In this document: one piece after another, positions 23,565 through 36,400 of the stretch
How positions within the stretch are numbered: position 1 is the stretch's first letter
How the letters are laid out: each line of letters opens with the position of its first letter
Assembly (NCBI RefSeq): GCF_932526225.1
Contig: NC_064046.1
Location: forward strand, 4,947,306-5,011,305
Reading direction: 5' to 3'
Length of the DNA stretch: 64,000 bases
From: Nematostella vectensis
Taxonomy: Eukaryota > Cnidaria > Anthozoa > Actiniaria > Edwardsiidae
Translations under genes and position numbers: made by a program
Notes under the pieces: generated by a model
Database searches by the model: none
Told to the model about the DNA's origin: nothing
What the model saw: the letters and a program-made list of their open reading frames with translations, nothing else

Positions 23565-25315
23565 CGGGGGTGGGAGGAGGTTTCCCTTTTATAGCGGAAC
23601 CTCGTGTTTAAAGGGGAGGTTTCCCTTTTATAGCGGAACCTCGTGTTTAAAGGAGAGGTTTCCCCTTTTATAGCGGAACCTCGTGTTTAAAGGGGAGGTT
23701 TCCCTTTTATAGCGGATCCTCGTGTTTAAAGGGGAGGTTTCCCCTTTTATAGCGGAACCTCGTGTTTAAAGGGGAGGTTTCCCTTTTATAGCGGAACCTC
23801 GTGTTTAAAGGGGAGGTCTCCCTTTTTATAGCGGATCCTCGTGTTTAAAGGGGAGGTTTCCCTTTTTATAGCGGAACTTCGTGTTTAAAGGGGAGGTTTC
23901 CCTTTTTATAGCGGAACCTCGTGTTTAAAGGGGAGGTTTCCCTTTTATAGCGGAACCTCGTGTTTAAAGGGGAGGTTTCCCTTTTTATAGCGGAACCTCG
24001 TGTTTAAAGAGGAGGTTTCCCTTTTTATAGCGGAACCTCGTGTTTAAAGGGGAGGTTTCCCTTTTATAGCGGATCCTCGTGTTTAAAGGGGAGGTTTCCC
24101 TTTTTATAGCGGAACCTCGTGTTTAAAGGGGAGGTTTCCCTTTTTATAGCGGTACCTCGTGTTTAAAGGGGATGTTTCCCTTTTATAGCGGAACCTCGTG
24201 TTTAAAGGGGAGGTTTCCCTTTTTATAGCGGAACCTCGTGTTTAAAGGGGAGGTTTCCCTTTTATAGCGGATCCTCGTGTTTAAAGGGGAGGTTTCCCTT
24301 TTTATAGCGGAACCTCGTGTTTAAAGGGGAGGTTTCCCTTTTTATAGCGGTACCTCGTGTTTAAAGGGGATGTTTCCCTTTTATAGCGGAACCTCGTGTT
24401 TAAAGGGGAGGTTTCCCTTTTTATAGCGGAACCTCGTGTTTAAAGGGGAGGTTTCCCTTTTATAGCGGAACCTCGTGTTTAAAGGGGAGGTTTCCCTTTT
24501 TATAGCGGAACCTCGTGTTTAAAGGGGATGTTTCCCTTTTATAGCGGAACCTCGTGTTTAAAGGGGAGGTTTCCCTTTTTATAGCGGAACCTCGTGTTTA
24601 TAGGGGAGGTTTCCCTTTTTATAGCGGAACCTCGTGTTTAAAGGGGAGGTTTCCCTTTTATAGCGAAACCTCGTGTTTAAAGGGGAGGTTTCCCTTTTTA
24701 TAGCGGAACCTCGTGTTTAAAGAGGAGGTTTCCCTTTTTATAGCGGAACCTCGTGTTTAAAAGGGGAGGTTTCCCTTTTATAGCGGAACCTCGTGTTTAA
24801 AGGGGAGGTCTCCCTTTTTATAGCGGATCCTCGTGTTTAAAGGGGAGGTTTCCCCTTTTATAGCGGAACCTCGTGTTTAAAGGGGAGGTTTCCCTTTTAT
24901 AGCGGAACCTCGTGTTTAAAGGGGAGGTTTCCCTTTTTATAGCGGAACCTCGTGTTTAAAGGGGAGGTTTCCCTTTTATAGCGGACCCTCGTGTTTAAAG
25001 GAGAGGTTTCCCTTTTATAGCGGAACCTCGTGTTTAAAGGGGAGGTTTCCCTTTTATAGCGGAACCTCGTGTTTAAAGGGGAGGTTTCCCTTTTTATAGC
25101 GGAACCTCGTGTTTAAAGGGGAGGTTTCCTTTTTATAGCGGAACCTCGTGTTTAAAGGGGAGGTTTCCCTTTTTATAGCGGAACCTCGTGTTTAAAGGGG
25201 AGGTTTCCCTTTTATAGCGGAACCTCGTGTTTAAAGGGGAGGTTTCCCTTTTTATAGCGGAACCTCGTGTTTAAAAGGGAGGTTTCCCTTTTTATAGCGG
25301 ATCCTCGTGTTTAAG
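23565..25315. repeat. 39/40-bp minisatellite, about 44 copies, intergenic
   Basis: Units contain GGGGAGGTTTCCCTTTTTAT then AGCGGAACCTCGTGTTTAAA. Variation is mainly T-run length, GATCC for GAACC, and GATG for GAGG. Blocks are duplicated (the GGTACC variant near 24150 and 24350). It lies between RIC8A and the GPCR with no exon attached. Each unit contains TTTCCCTTTTTATAG, which looks like a 3' splice site. Confidence 0.93.
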
Positions 25316-26584
25316 CGGCTACTCATCAAGGAAGCTCAACCTCTAGGTGCTCTATACAGTCCCTAAATACATGCTTTCTTCTTTCTCTAATGTTGTATTG
25401 AAAGAGAATATCTAAAATAATAGCCTCTTGGTTGTATTTAAATGGAAGAGTCTTTTTACTTCCATATTCATCGTGTAGATCAAGAATATTTATATACCCC
25501 GATTGAGGGGATTGAAAAATTCCGGAGAGGTAGGGGGGGGGGAGGGGGGCAAACGCCCAGGAATTTCCAGATGGCAGGGGAAATTCCAGAGGGGGAGGGG
25601 GGCGTATGGATATCTTCTGGAACTACACATTTAAAATCGCCTTGTGGCTCCAGCAATTTACGTAAATGTTTAACTCCCACAAAGAGTCTTAAAGTCAGAA
25701 TGGGTGATTAAAAACTATTTTATATTTTTATATAAATAGGCCCAAGGGTTTTTTAATTGCTTACATTATAGCTCTTTAAATTTTTCGTGGAACAAAACAT
25801 TAGTTGTGGGTGAACCGGATCCCTTTTCTCCAAACACCGGAAAAAATTATGTTTTAAATGAAAGAATGGTATAAAGGCTAAGGAAACATTTAAGTTGAAG
25901 CTGTACTAAAATAAAAAAAAAAAAAAAACGAAGGAAAAGGTGTTGTTGCGTAAAAGTATCATTCGAAAGACATACATAGAAAGGTAAGTGCATATAGGCA
26001 ACGACACCTATAAAAACGTGAATTGCATACGCCCATTCCTACCCACCTTATTAAGGGCAAGCTTTTCTCAGCTTTTCCCATTCATTTTGTTGCTGACTGT
26101 TGTACCCGATATTCTGGGCTCAAGGTTATGAGTAGCATAGAAATAAAAATCAATTTGAAATAATATAAGTTATAAGGTTTTTGCACATATTCTAGACAGT
26201 GAAATACTGAAAAAGCTGAGAATGCTTAGAATATTGCTTAATTTTAGCTAGTGACTGATACCTTGACACCCCATCCAGGCCCTGAGGTAGCCATAGACTT
26301 CATTTTGAGTCGAAAAATAATGCAGTTTTTACTAATAAACTCGTTTTCAGTCACATGTGCGCCTTGTGTTTTTCGTTTCCGAGTCGCTTCTTGTTTTTTC
26401 GTGACAGAAGCCATTTCGCAGCTGCAGCGGCCGTTGGACCAATGAGAGAGCACCGAAAAGCACCAATGCGTCAAGAAGAAGGCACACAAGAGATACCAGG
26501 CGCACGTACTCACAATAAATATCAAAATCAACACAAATTTAATGAACAATTCGAACTTTATTCTAATGCTGACTTCGTGTTTTC
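25316..26584. other. Intergenic, no recognised gene
   Basis: Includes a G-rich run at about 25530-25605 and a poly-A run at about 25913. Open frames at 25442-25711 and 26244-26603 are short and overlap on both strands with no family resemblance. Confidence 0.5.
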
Positions 26585-26865
26585 GTGTGGCCTAGTGTGT
26601 TAGCGTGTCGGCCTCTCACCGCTGTAACCCAGGTCGAAATCCTGGCTTGAACTGGGGATTTTTCCGGGTTCCTGCCTTGATTCGAATTTGTGCCACACGT
26701 GAGTTGAAGTTATTCTTCCGTGTTTCCAGTCTTCTCGGATAAGGACACTAAACCGGAGGTCCCGTCTCTTCAAGCTGCACTATCATATATGGCAGTGACC
26801 ACCCCCAGTGACAGTGCTTACTAACCGAGGGCCATATATTAGAACACTGTATATTCGGTTAAATA
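26585..26865 (+). mobile_element. tRNA-derived SINE
   Basis: Begins with a tRNA-like head: an A-box-like TAGCGTGTCGG at 26601-26611 and a B-box-like GGTCGAAATCC at 26632-26642, spaced as in a pol III promoter. A tRNA-unrelated body follows with GGATAAGGACACTAAACCGG, a motif style seen in metazoan SINEs. Exact ends and any target duplication were not resolved. Confidence 0.75.
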
Positions 26866-27286
26866 TGCTACCCTCGACAAAGAAATATTACAAAGATCAC
26901 AAAGATCTATATTTCGGGAACAGAAACTAAGAAGGCGATCCACGAAGGCGATGTTGTTTTAGTTGTGATCGATCTAAAGCTGTAGATACATGAAGAATTC
27001 AAAAGTGATGATTGACGTACACCAGAAGTATTGGTGACTCGTAAAGGAAAGGCACAGGGTGCCCGTGTGAATGGAAGCGAGTGTAAAAGGTAGTTTTTTT
27101 CAGTTGTGACGCAAAAAGGGTTTAAAAAAAATCAGTTGCTGTTCTTAAGAACCGAATCCAGAAAAGCTTCTTGTGAGCACATCCGTTGAAATTGGATAAA
27201 AATGTATTTTCTTATTATTCTTGTTAAGTGTTGTTTGTTGTGTTTGATCATTTGTTGCCCTTAATTTCACAGATTATTTCTCACAG

Positions 27287-28700
27287 ATGTCCACCAACGT
27301 ATCTCATGAAAACGAGTCACATGACCACGTAGTTACGCTAGTGTGGTCAGTACTCTATCTACTAGAAGGCCTGGTAGCGATTCTTCTTAACACACTGACA
27401 TTGCTAACCTTCGCGGTTAACCCCCATGTACGCAGGCGCAGTGTCTATCTTCTACTGAACCTTTCATTAGCTGACATGCGCAGTAGCGTACGCCATCACT
27501 ATGTTACAATCACAGGAAGTCTACCAACATACGTTGCTAAGCGACGTCTTTAAGCCTGCTGAACTCCTGGATATCTCATGCGCTTCAGCCTCTCTGAATG
27601 GACTGGTACTAGTCTCCGTAGAGCGGATGTACGCAACGCTGGCACCCTTCAAGCATCGCGGGCTCACCCCACGCGTGTATTTCATCGCCCTGGCTACCCC
27701 TTGGGGCGTATCTACCGCTGCAGTGGCTTTCTATCTAATTTCTCGGTTTTATTTCTTCTTTGCCTCGACTGTTCTGACCTTTCTGTCATTGTTTTTGATC
27801 TGCGTGTTCTCTGTGGTGACACTTAGCGCAGTGTCACACCAAAAAAGACCTGTCTCGTTCAACGCACCGCGGTCGTACCAGCAAAGAGAACGCGACCTCG
27901 CCAAGACCCTCCTCATAGTTACAATCCTGTCAGTCATCACATGGTTACCCAACGCTGTCTGGACTGCGGGCTCAGGAAACAACACCACCCTGGCCAAAAT
28001 CGCGTTCTCTGGCCGGTTCGCGAATTCTTTTGTCAATCCCGTAGTGTACTTCATGAGAATGAAGGAGTTTAGGAAAGCTTTGGTTCACGTGCTTACCACG
28101 TGCGCGCGTAGCACACCCCAGTGGGTCATTCGGCCCGACATTAACCAGTACTCGTCAAGCGGTGACGTCGAGTTCAAAATGCTTGCCGTTTGCACTGAAC
28201 CCATTATAACTTCCGGTTCCTGTACAAACTCTTCCTATTTCCAAAGACCCAGGAGTCTATTTATAAGCGCAGTGAGCAGCACTTCCTGTTGTGCAGACGA
28301 GGGGCGCTTATACAGAGATGTTTCTCTCTCCACTGGAATAGCGAATGTTTACTGTAGTCCCAAATGTCAAGCCTGCTGTGACGTCATTTCTACTTCCAAA
28401 TGTACAGCCCGTGGCGTTAGTGCCGGTCCAGTTGGAGCACGTCAAGATTTTAGTACCGCTTCAGATTGCTCATTTCATATTGTTAAAGATCGAACAAAAA
28501 CATGTCATATTGTTTCCGGTGGAGAACTCGCAGAATGTAATATCATTTCTGGTTCAGAACCCACATACGATAACGTCATTTGCGGTTCAGACAGCGCATG
28601 TGAAGATGACATTTCGGCTGCAGACAAGGTGACCTGTCCTACAATTACAGTTCACATAGTAAAAATACCCAACTGTGAGCTCTATTCTACTACTGTCTAG
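27287..28700 (+). pseudogene. Rhodopsin-like (class A) GPCR broken by a frameshift between TM2 and TM3
   Basis: An intronless seven-transmembrane receptor reading in two frames. Frame one from 27287 gives an N-glycosylated N-terminus (NVS, NES), TM1 with LLNTLTLL and TM2 with LLNLSLAD. After the Asp (about 27475) homology moves forward one base into CAVAYAITMLQSQEV, then TM3 with VSVERMYATLAP (ERM in place of DRY), TM4, TM5, TM6 with VITWLPNAVW and TM7 with FVNPVVYFMRMKEF, stopping at 28700. One extra base, or two lost, explains the break; it could be a real pseudogene or a sequencing error. The long tail (about 200 residues) is Cys- and Ser-rich with degenerate repeats such as CHIVSGGE, CNIISGSE and DNVICGSD. 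The ligand cannot be assigned. Confidence 0.75.
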
Positions 28701-28744
28701 AGTAGAGAGATAGCTGGACAGGCTTAGGACAATATAGGGCGTTT

Positions 28745-29125
28745 ACTCCTGTCTACTCTTGGTGTCTTCTCCACCCACCCCATCCCCTGTAGCCTTCTAA
28801 CAGGTGGGGGATGGGGGTGGGGGTTTGTTCACCCCTGTCTCTGCCTTCTGTCTGCTCTTAGTGTCTTCCCCACCCACCCCATCCCCTGTAGCCTTCTAAC
28901 AGGTGGGGAATGGGGGTGGGGGTTTGTTCACCCCTGTCTCTGCCTTCTGTCTGCTCTTAGTGTCTTCCCCACCCACCCCATCCCCTGTAGCCTTCTAACA
29001 GGTGGGGGATGGGGGTGGGGGTTTGTTCACCTCTCTGCCTTCTGTCTGCTCTTGGTGTTTTCTCCACCCACCCCATCCCCTGTAGCCTTCTAACTGGTGG
29101 GGGATGGGGTGGGGGTTTGTTCACC
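28745..29125. repeat. About 120-bp tandem repeat, 3-4 copies, downstream of the GPCR
   Basis: Units contain CCCACCCCATCCCCTGTAGC, CTTCTAACAGGTGGGG and a G-rich GATGGGGGTGGGGG segment. C-rich and G-rich blocks within each unit can pair. Confidence 0.85.
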
Positions 29126-29302
29126 TCTGCCTGCCATTGCTACAGAGAAAGATATGTACTTCTCTCTGTTCTTGGTCTCCCAACCCTTACCTCTAAGGAG
29201 CCCTCTTGAGGGGGTGGATCTCTGTCTCTCCCTGGCCTCCCTCGAGAGAAAGGTGTGTACTGCTTTCTCAGTTCGGAGAGAAGGATGTTAAACAAGGACC
29301 CG

Positions 29303-29345
29303 CGGTATAAAAGGCGCGGACCTGGTCCAAGTCGTCATTCTCGCT
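29303..29345 (+). promoter_or_regulatory. Candidate TATA-type core promoter
   Basis: GGTATAAAAGGCGCGG at about 29303 is a strong TATA box match, and a TCATTC initiator-like motif lies about 30 bases downstream. I recognise no gene downstream, so this may be a transposon-borne or chance promoter. Confidence 0.35.
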
Positions 29346-29639
29346 AGTCCACGTCAAGTGCAGAGCTCCGTAAATATCGAGAAAGCATAGCCGTAGATTA
29401 ACATTGATAATTTCGAAGTTGAAAATAATATTCTTTATACACAAGGCAATAACGGCGAGCTTCTTGGGAGTGGTTTTCTACGGCAATATGTGTTTGTGTG
29501 TGAGGCTTACCTTACGTCGGATTTTTGCTTCACTAAAGTCCGCATTTTCATAGCTTGAGCTTGTGATAAGAAGGGTACGACTAACGTAATAATGGCATGT
29601 ATCGGATGTGATCAGATTACGATGTTACAAGATTGTGTT

Positions 29640-30145
29640 ATTTTATAAAATGTATATGTATGGTGGGGGAGGAGGGGGTGGCGTGACGTAGTGAGAGTTG
29701 CGGCGCGTATGAAGTAGGCGAGTTGTATGTGTATTGGGGGGAGGGATGGTTGGTAGAGGGCTGTTATGTGTGGTGTAGGGGTATTGTTATTGTATTGTGA
29801 TTGTGTTGTGTGCTGTTTGTGGTGGTGAGGGGGGGGAGAAGGTGTGTGTGAGTGTTGTAGGTCGTGTTGGTTTGTGGGTAGGTAGGGTAGTTATTATAAA
29901 ATGTATGTGTATGGTGGGGGAGGAGGGGGTGGCGTGACGTAGTGAAAGTTGCGGCGCGTATGAAGTAGGCGAGTTGTGTGTGTATTGGGGGGGGAGGGAT
30001 GGTTGGTAGAGGGCTGTTATGTGTTGTGTAGGGGTATTGTTATTGTATTGTGATTGTGTTGTGTTGTGTGCTGTTTGTGGTGGTGAGGGGGGGGGAGAAG
30101 GTGTGTGTGAGTGTTGTAGGTCGTGTTGGTTTGTGGGTAGGTAGG
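29640..30145. repeat. 250-bp direct tandem duplication, G/T-rich
   Basis: 29640-29889 and 29890-30145 are nearly identical. Shared landmarks are TATGGTGGGGGAGGAGGGGG, GCGTGACGTAGTGA and GTTGCGGCGCGTATGAAG. The strand is almost devoid of C and the G/T-rich skew continues to about 30450. Confidence 0.9.
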
Positions 30146-30434
30146 GTGGGTCATAGGGTGTGGTCGTTTGTAGTTGGGTTTTGTACTGTGGGGTAAATGT
30201 TTGTATAATGGGGGAGGGGGCTGTATGTAGGGTGTTTGAAGGGGATGTTGGTTGTGGGGAAGTGTCTAGTGTAGGGTGTGGCTGGTTGGTGTGTTGTGGG
30301 TTGGTTGATAGAGTCGTAGGATGCTATGGTGTGTATGTAGTAGGCTATGTGTGGAGGGGTAGATGTGTATGTGGTGGGAGGGGGGGGGGGGGTTGGGCTG
30401 TATGTAGGGTCTGGTGTTGGAAGGAACGCTGGTT

Positions 30435-30750
30435 GTAGGATTAGTGAGTTGCCTGCTATATGTTTTTAATAAAGATAAACACGTACAAATGCCAAAAAGT
30501 GAACATTTGACAACGTGGAATATGATATTTCCAGCGCATAACGAGTTACCTGCGGTACTGTCGAGTTGCCTGCTATATGTTTTTATTCGAGTAAATCACT
30601 TACAAATGCCAAAAAAGTAAAGCTTTAACAACGTTGAATACGATATTGCCAGCGCATAACGAGTTAACTGCTGTACTGTCGAGTTGCCTGCTATATGTTT
30701 TTATTAAAGTAAATCACGAACAAATTCCAAAAAAGTGAAGCTTTAATAAC
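30435..30750. repeat. About 110-bp tandem repeat, 3 copies
   Basis: Units contain GAGTTGCCTGCTATATGTTT, TTACAAATGCCAAAAAAGT and CCAGCGCATAACGAGTTA. The motif GAGTTGCCTGC reappears near 31378 and 31400, suggesting decayed further copies. Confidence 0.85.
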
Positions 30751-31105
30751 GACATACATAATTTGTCGTATTTCGAAAGTTTCGTACTGTTAATTCACTT
30801 AGAACTCTAGATATCGACTTTTTCCCACGGTTACGTGATTGATGACGTCATATTTTAAAAGTTCATAATTGTAAAATCCCATGTGCTATTTGTGATATTT
30901 CGAAAGTTTCGCACTGTTATTTCACTCAGAACTCTAGATGTCGACATTTTTCCCACGGTCACGTGATTGATGATGTCATATTTTAAAAGTTCATAATTGT
31001 AAAATCCCATGTGCTATTTGTCATATTTCGAAAGTTTCGTAATGTTTTCTCAATAGGAACTCGAGAAAATGTTTTTCCCACGGTCACGTGATTGATGACG
31101 TCATG
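30750..31105. repeat. About 125-bp tandem repeat with E-box and CRE motifs, 3 copies
   Basis: Each unit has TTTCGAAAGTTTCG, then CCCACGGTCACGTGATTGAT followed by GACGTCAT or GATGTCAT. An E-box (CACGTG, or TACGTG in the first copy) and a CRE-like TGACGTCA are thus repeated at regular spacing. Confidence 0.85.
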
Positions 31106-33402
31106 TGAATATTTAATGCGGCGTTGTTTTCGTTATTACATTTGTACACTTATGTTAAAGTTTGATGATTATCGGTGAAAATGGGACGTAGATATTGCCA
31201 TAATTGTGATGTAACGACTTGCCTGCTGGAACGTTCAACGTCACACAGTCACGTGATTAATAATATTTGATATCATACGTACATGAATATGTTTGTTGTA
31301 CTTTTTGTACAATCGTGTCAAAATTTCGTGACAATCAGCCAAATACCTGCCGAGATATTACACAAATCATCACATTTGAGTTGCCTGCTAACTTCACCGA
31401 GTTGCCTGCCAGCTTCACTGTGGTGATTCTTTTGTCTTTTAACGGTTGAGGTTTCCGTCGGACCTCCGGAAGTAAACTGGTGACAATGCGGCTTTTAGAG
31501 AGGGGGAGTTACTTCTCAGTCTCTGTTCTCCCACCCACTCAAAACCATCTATTTAGAGGCTGGGTCACTCTTTGTCTTATTAAATCTATCTTCACATGCA
31601 TGTTTTCGTTGGAATGGTAGAGGTGGTACTATGTATGAAGACGAAAGAGCCGAAGTAGTTTCGCTAACATTTCGAACAAAAGCTTTTCGCTAAAACTAGT
31701 CTATTTTCAGAGAGGAACAATGAAACATCATACGACTCTAAACTTGGGTTGATAAATTTTCCTGTTAACACAACGCATAAACACCAACCAACTGGTTTTT
31801 CTACAGCTTGTCTGAAGTCTTCTAGTTTTATACTCTCTCCTTCACCACTGGGACATTCCGGCATTTCTACTTTCTAAACGTAACACAGAAAAGAATGGTC
31901 AAAATTATTTGTTTTTTGAGTTTTTCAGTCATCACGAATAAGGGTACCGGGGAAGCATTTTCTCTCGGGCGTAGTATGTTAGAGCCTGCAGTTTCTTAGC
32001 AGTATATAATTGAAAGCGCAAAGGAAAATCCTATCATTTCTATAAGGGGACTCCCCTTGTGAGTGGGAAGTCCATCAAACCACACCATTTACTGTTCCCC
32101 TTTATTTAGTATTCAGAAGCAGACTTCTATCGTTTAGTATGTCCTTCCGTGAATAAATACTCTGCGGTACCTAGGATAATGCTAGGTGCCAAAATACCCC
32201 CACACTCTACCCCTTTGGCTTCACCTGTGGGGGTTGGGATGGAAGTTTTTTCGAAATCACACATTGCTTGATTAGACAGAAGTCAAAGGCCCGGTTATGT
32301 GTAAAGGGTGAACTGAGGAGATAATAAAAATAATTCTACTTTTAGATTTATCTTTTTAATGATTCTGTGCTGTCAATCAAACTGTTTTAACCAATCAAGT
32401 TTTTGCCCTGTATAGATGAATGGGTTTCTCACGCGACAGTCGGGCATTGATTTGTTAATTAATTTGACTGATCGCACAGTGTTGCAAGATTAGATGTAGT
32501 CTGGGAATTCAAGTTAAACACTGGAAGTTGTTATGATGTTCACATCTTCCCATAATGAACACGGTATCAATTATTTCCATATTCCAAGTTTTTTTTCTGT
32601 TTTAGTGGGCCCAAGTTTTACACATTTCGAGGAATTGTCAGTCTACAATACTGTACCAGTCTTTCCTCATGTTAAAAAACAGATCGCGAGATAAAGTGAA
32701 AGCGTGACTCCCTAAATATATCATTAATCAGAATGGATTAACTTGTAACACATGCTAAAACAGGTCTAAGCTGTACATCTAGTGATCTATCAAGCTGCAT
32801 TTATCTTGGAATACAGACAACTTATTTAGCGTTATTTTGGGTATCTTTTGGTCTATCTCTTGGTTTACCCAATACAACCGAGTTAGTAAGTGTTTCTTCT
32901 ATGTTTTTAGCAAATATGTTGTAAATCTGCTAAACATGCTATCAAAGCTGTGTCCTAAGCGGCCAATCACAACTTTGGAATTGTGTCTCAAACTGCCAAT
33001 CACAGTTTGGAGCTGTGTCCTAAATAGCCAATTGCAACTTTGGAGTTGCATCCTTAACATCCAATTGATAGTCGCCAGGGCAGATCTGTGATCAACATGG
33101 CCAGTTAGCACCGCTAGCATCTACAAATGACTGAGACAACCGATCATCATTGCATTATAGCAACGTTGTTCTATTTTTAATCTATTTACCATGAATCCGA
33201 GCCTACACAAGTCTTCACTGGCTGTCTCGAAATGCTACCCTCTTTCTCTCTCTCTGCGATCTCAAATAAATTTAAATCCTACATATTTTTTTACAATACC
33301 TTTTTGGCAGCATATATACCTAAGTGTCAACACTAAAGCAAGAGACTTAGGCACAAGCCCAGGGTGCATATAAGGCTATAATTCAGTCCAGCATGACTAC
33401 CT
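31106..33402. other. Intergenic, no recognised gene
   Basis: Short open frames (for example 31864-31664 minus) have no recognisable family. At 32960-33070 a roughly 33-bp segment containing GCCAATCACA or GCCAATTGCA is repeated three to four times, giving a cluster of CCAAT motifs. Confidence 0.5.
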
Positions 33403-36400
33403 CTAGGAGGAGCCAGGCGACTCATCACTCGGCTGACTCACAAGCTTTTTACTTCTGTTCATTCGGTCAAGTTCAGCGACAGCATCACTGCGTGCCACTG
33501 GGCTCCCCCTCGTTGGGGTACCTGGCTGGCCAGTCTTCTTGTTAAGAAGACTGTTAAAAAAGTTGGCTAGAACTCCTTCGCTAGTGGCGCCAGCGGGCGG
33601 GGTCTTGTCAACTTTGGGTCGTCCAGGGGTGGGTGACGCCCCTCCAGACTGCCGTCTGTCTCCGCCTATCCTGGCCCCTGCTGAGCCTGGTGATCTTGGT
33701 TTAGAAAGATCCTAAAAACGAAAAAATTGGTCAGAATTTTAAGACTTACCAACTCCTATTTCAATTAAGGTTAACAATAAGAAAATGGCCCAAGAAGATT
33801 CATAAACAATGCAGTATTCATGGGTCTCACTGGAAACTTAATAACTGCACTGTTATACTACTGCATACAAAATGTGTTCTTTTAAACCACTCAAGCATTC
33901 CTTATTTAAACCTGATCCAACCTATAGTCAAACCTAATTTAAAGTGCAGCTCCAGGGAAAGGGAAGACCGTTTCGGGCAAAATGTACATTATCTGGGGCT
34001 TACTTTTCCGAAAAAAAAATTTCGACTTCCTCCAATCCCGAATATTTTGCATCTTTTCAAACGCACTCGATTTGGCTTGGTTTGGCCGCCATCCTGAAAC
34101 ACCAACCAACTCAGTCCCCTCTCGGTCAGAGTTCGAAAGGGCGCGAAAGGATTGCCATATATGGAGGATTTCAGTTGTTGTCACACTTCTACAATGAAGT
34201 GCCCTACTTTGCAGGGAATCATCGACTTTATTGCTTTTTCACCGCTTCAAACAGCTTGAAATGAAAGTATTATTATAAAAACGTATTCTAAAGGATTGGG
34301 ACTATATTTCTTATTAAGCAAAAGTTGCAGTCGGGGCATTTTAATAGATATTTTAGCCGTTGATTTGTAACGCGTGACACAACACGACGCCATCGTCGAA
34401 GTTCATAGCAGCTTGACCTTCACAAAAATGAATCCAGCTCGCAAATGATTGGGTCCATTAGGGTTTTGACTAGAGAATATTTAACCTGAATGTCATACAA
34501 TACTCAAATAGTCGAGAAAATGCTAATGGACCCACGTTTCGGCAGACTAGAGATCGTTGAAAAACGGTCATAACGGCTATGTTGTTGTACCCGCGCAAAG
34601 CACGGCCCATGTTTACGTTGTGTTGTTGGTTCCAGAATGTACTATGGAAGGAGAAAAAAAAATAATAATAAACGAACGCATAAAGAAACCGGAGCTACTC
34701 CACACAAGCCAGCCGCCAAAAAGCCTGTGAGGAACAGTTTAGGAGTTGCGAGAAGCAGACGGTCTATCGATCTAAGCGGCAGCCAGCCATCAGCAGTTGT
34801 AAGTTGCGTGTTGTCTATTATCTTATTCAGCTCTACGTTTATTGTTGCTGCATCTCCAATGTTTATTTTCTTGTTTTTCTTGTGTTTAGGAGTATCCACA
34901 GAGGCGTTGTAATTCGCCAACCACTCTTCGTCGGCGATTCCCTGCTAGCAGAGGCCTGTTTTTTCTGTATTTCGCTGGGCTGGAGTTCGCAGCGAAATAC
35001 AGAGAAAATGGGCCTCTGCTGGCAGGAACGTCGGCGATCGGCTCGTCTTGATACGGGAGAAACTCGTTTGCCGCTTCGTTTATAGATGTTGCCGTTCCTT
35101 GTAAAGATTCTATACATTCCGGTTCGTTCTCTACGTCGGTCAACTCATTTCCGATAATTCTGAAGACTTCGTAGAGCCATTGTAACGTTTTCACTCGCGG
35201 TTCCTAGACGCCTTTGAGATTGCTGACTGCAAGACTGCGACGCTAAAAGCGCATAAATAATGCAACAGGATTTTCGCGCCATGGGCCCGCAATGCATTTT
35301 GCCGGTCAGCGACGGACGTGTTTTACGGTCGCGTGTATATCGCATGTGTTTGAAAAGCTGCAAAATATTCGGGATTGGAGGAATTCGAATTTTTTTTTCG
35401 GGAAAGTAAGCCTCAGATAATATACATTTTGCCCAAAACGGTCTTCCCTTTCCCTGGAGATGCACTTTAAATACATGTGAAATACATCTATAAAAAGCCA
35501 GGAGCAGATCCAGCAGTACCAATAAGAGATGTCCTAAGCAAAGATTTTAAGAAAAGAGGGAGCGGAGGTCATTGCTCTTTTGAGCCTGATTGGTCCACCT
35601 CTAGAAACTCCCATAGAAGTAGCAAACATCAGACAGGGTATATAGATGTATACTGACTGGTTGTTGTCTTGCTATTCCACCAGCTGCTGTAGGCGGGTTC
35701 TTCTGCAAGAGTTGCTAAAGGGAGATAACAGAAGCATGTTTAGTATCAAGGGTACAACATTGGAACCATGCAATGATCAAATGCTAATTAAAGGGGAACA
35801 GTAAGCCATAACTTTATTATTAATTTCACTCAATATTGGAAGAAAATTATGTGAAGAAATATTGAAACAACCATCAAGACAAAATGTTTTATACTTCATT
35901 GACCAATTCTTGACTTTACAGCAATAGCTTTACCAAAACAGCCAATGGCCTTACATTTCTTTTTACACTTTTTTTTACTAGGACGGGAAAATGATGGCTG
36001 GCAGGCAATCATGCCGCCATTTTATGCAGACATACAATATCACACAAAGCATTCATTTCAATTGGCTTTTAAGTAAAATATCCCTTAGAAGAAAGAATCA
36101 GACCTCAACTGTTAAGAGTTATTCTAAAATTTTCTTACAAACGGACGGACAATTGTATTTTCAAATGTAAACAATGAAATAACTTGGTGATTGTCAATTG
36201 TCTATTGTCCTACACACAGTAGAGAAACTAAGTGAAATCACATAAAAATCAATTTGTTTTTTTTCGTTATAATCTCCCCAGAACCAGCTAATTAGACCAT
36301 TTCTAATTTTAACTACTGATTTGTATAACTACACACCTGTTGCTTGGCCAAAAATGCTTGCTCTTCCTCAGCAGTTATCTCTTTTTCTTGTAGAGGCTAG

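Noticed and set aside
26244-26603. Three overlapping open frames on both strands
   Set aside because: Mutually overlapping, short, and running into a SINE.
31664-31864. 66-codon minus-strand open frame
   Set aside because: No recognisable domain and no supporting neighbouring exons.
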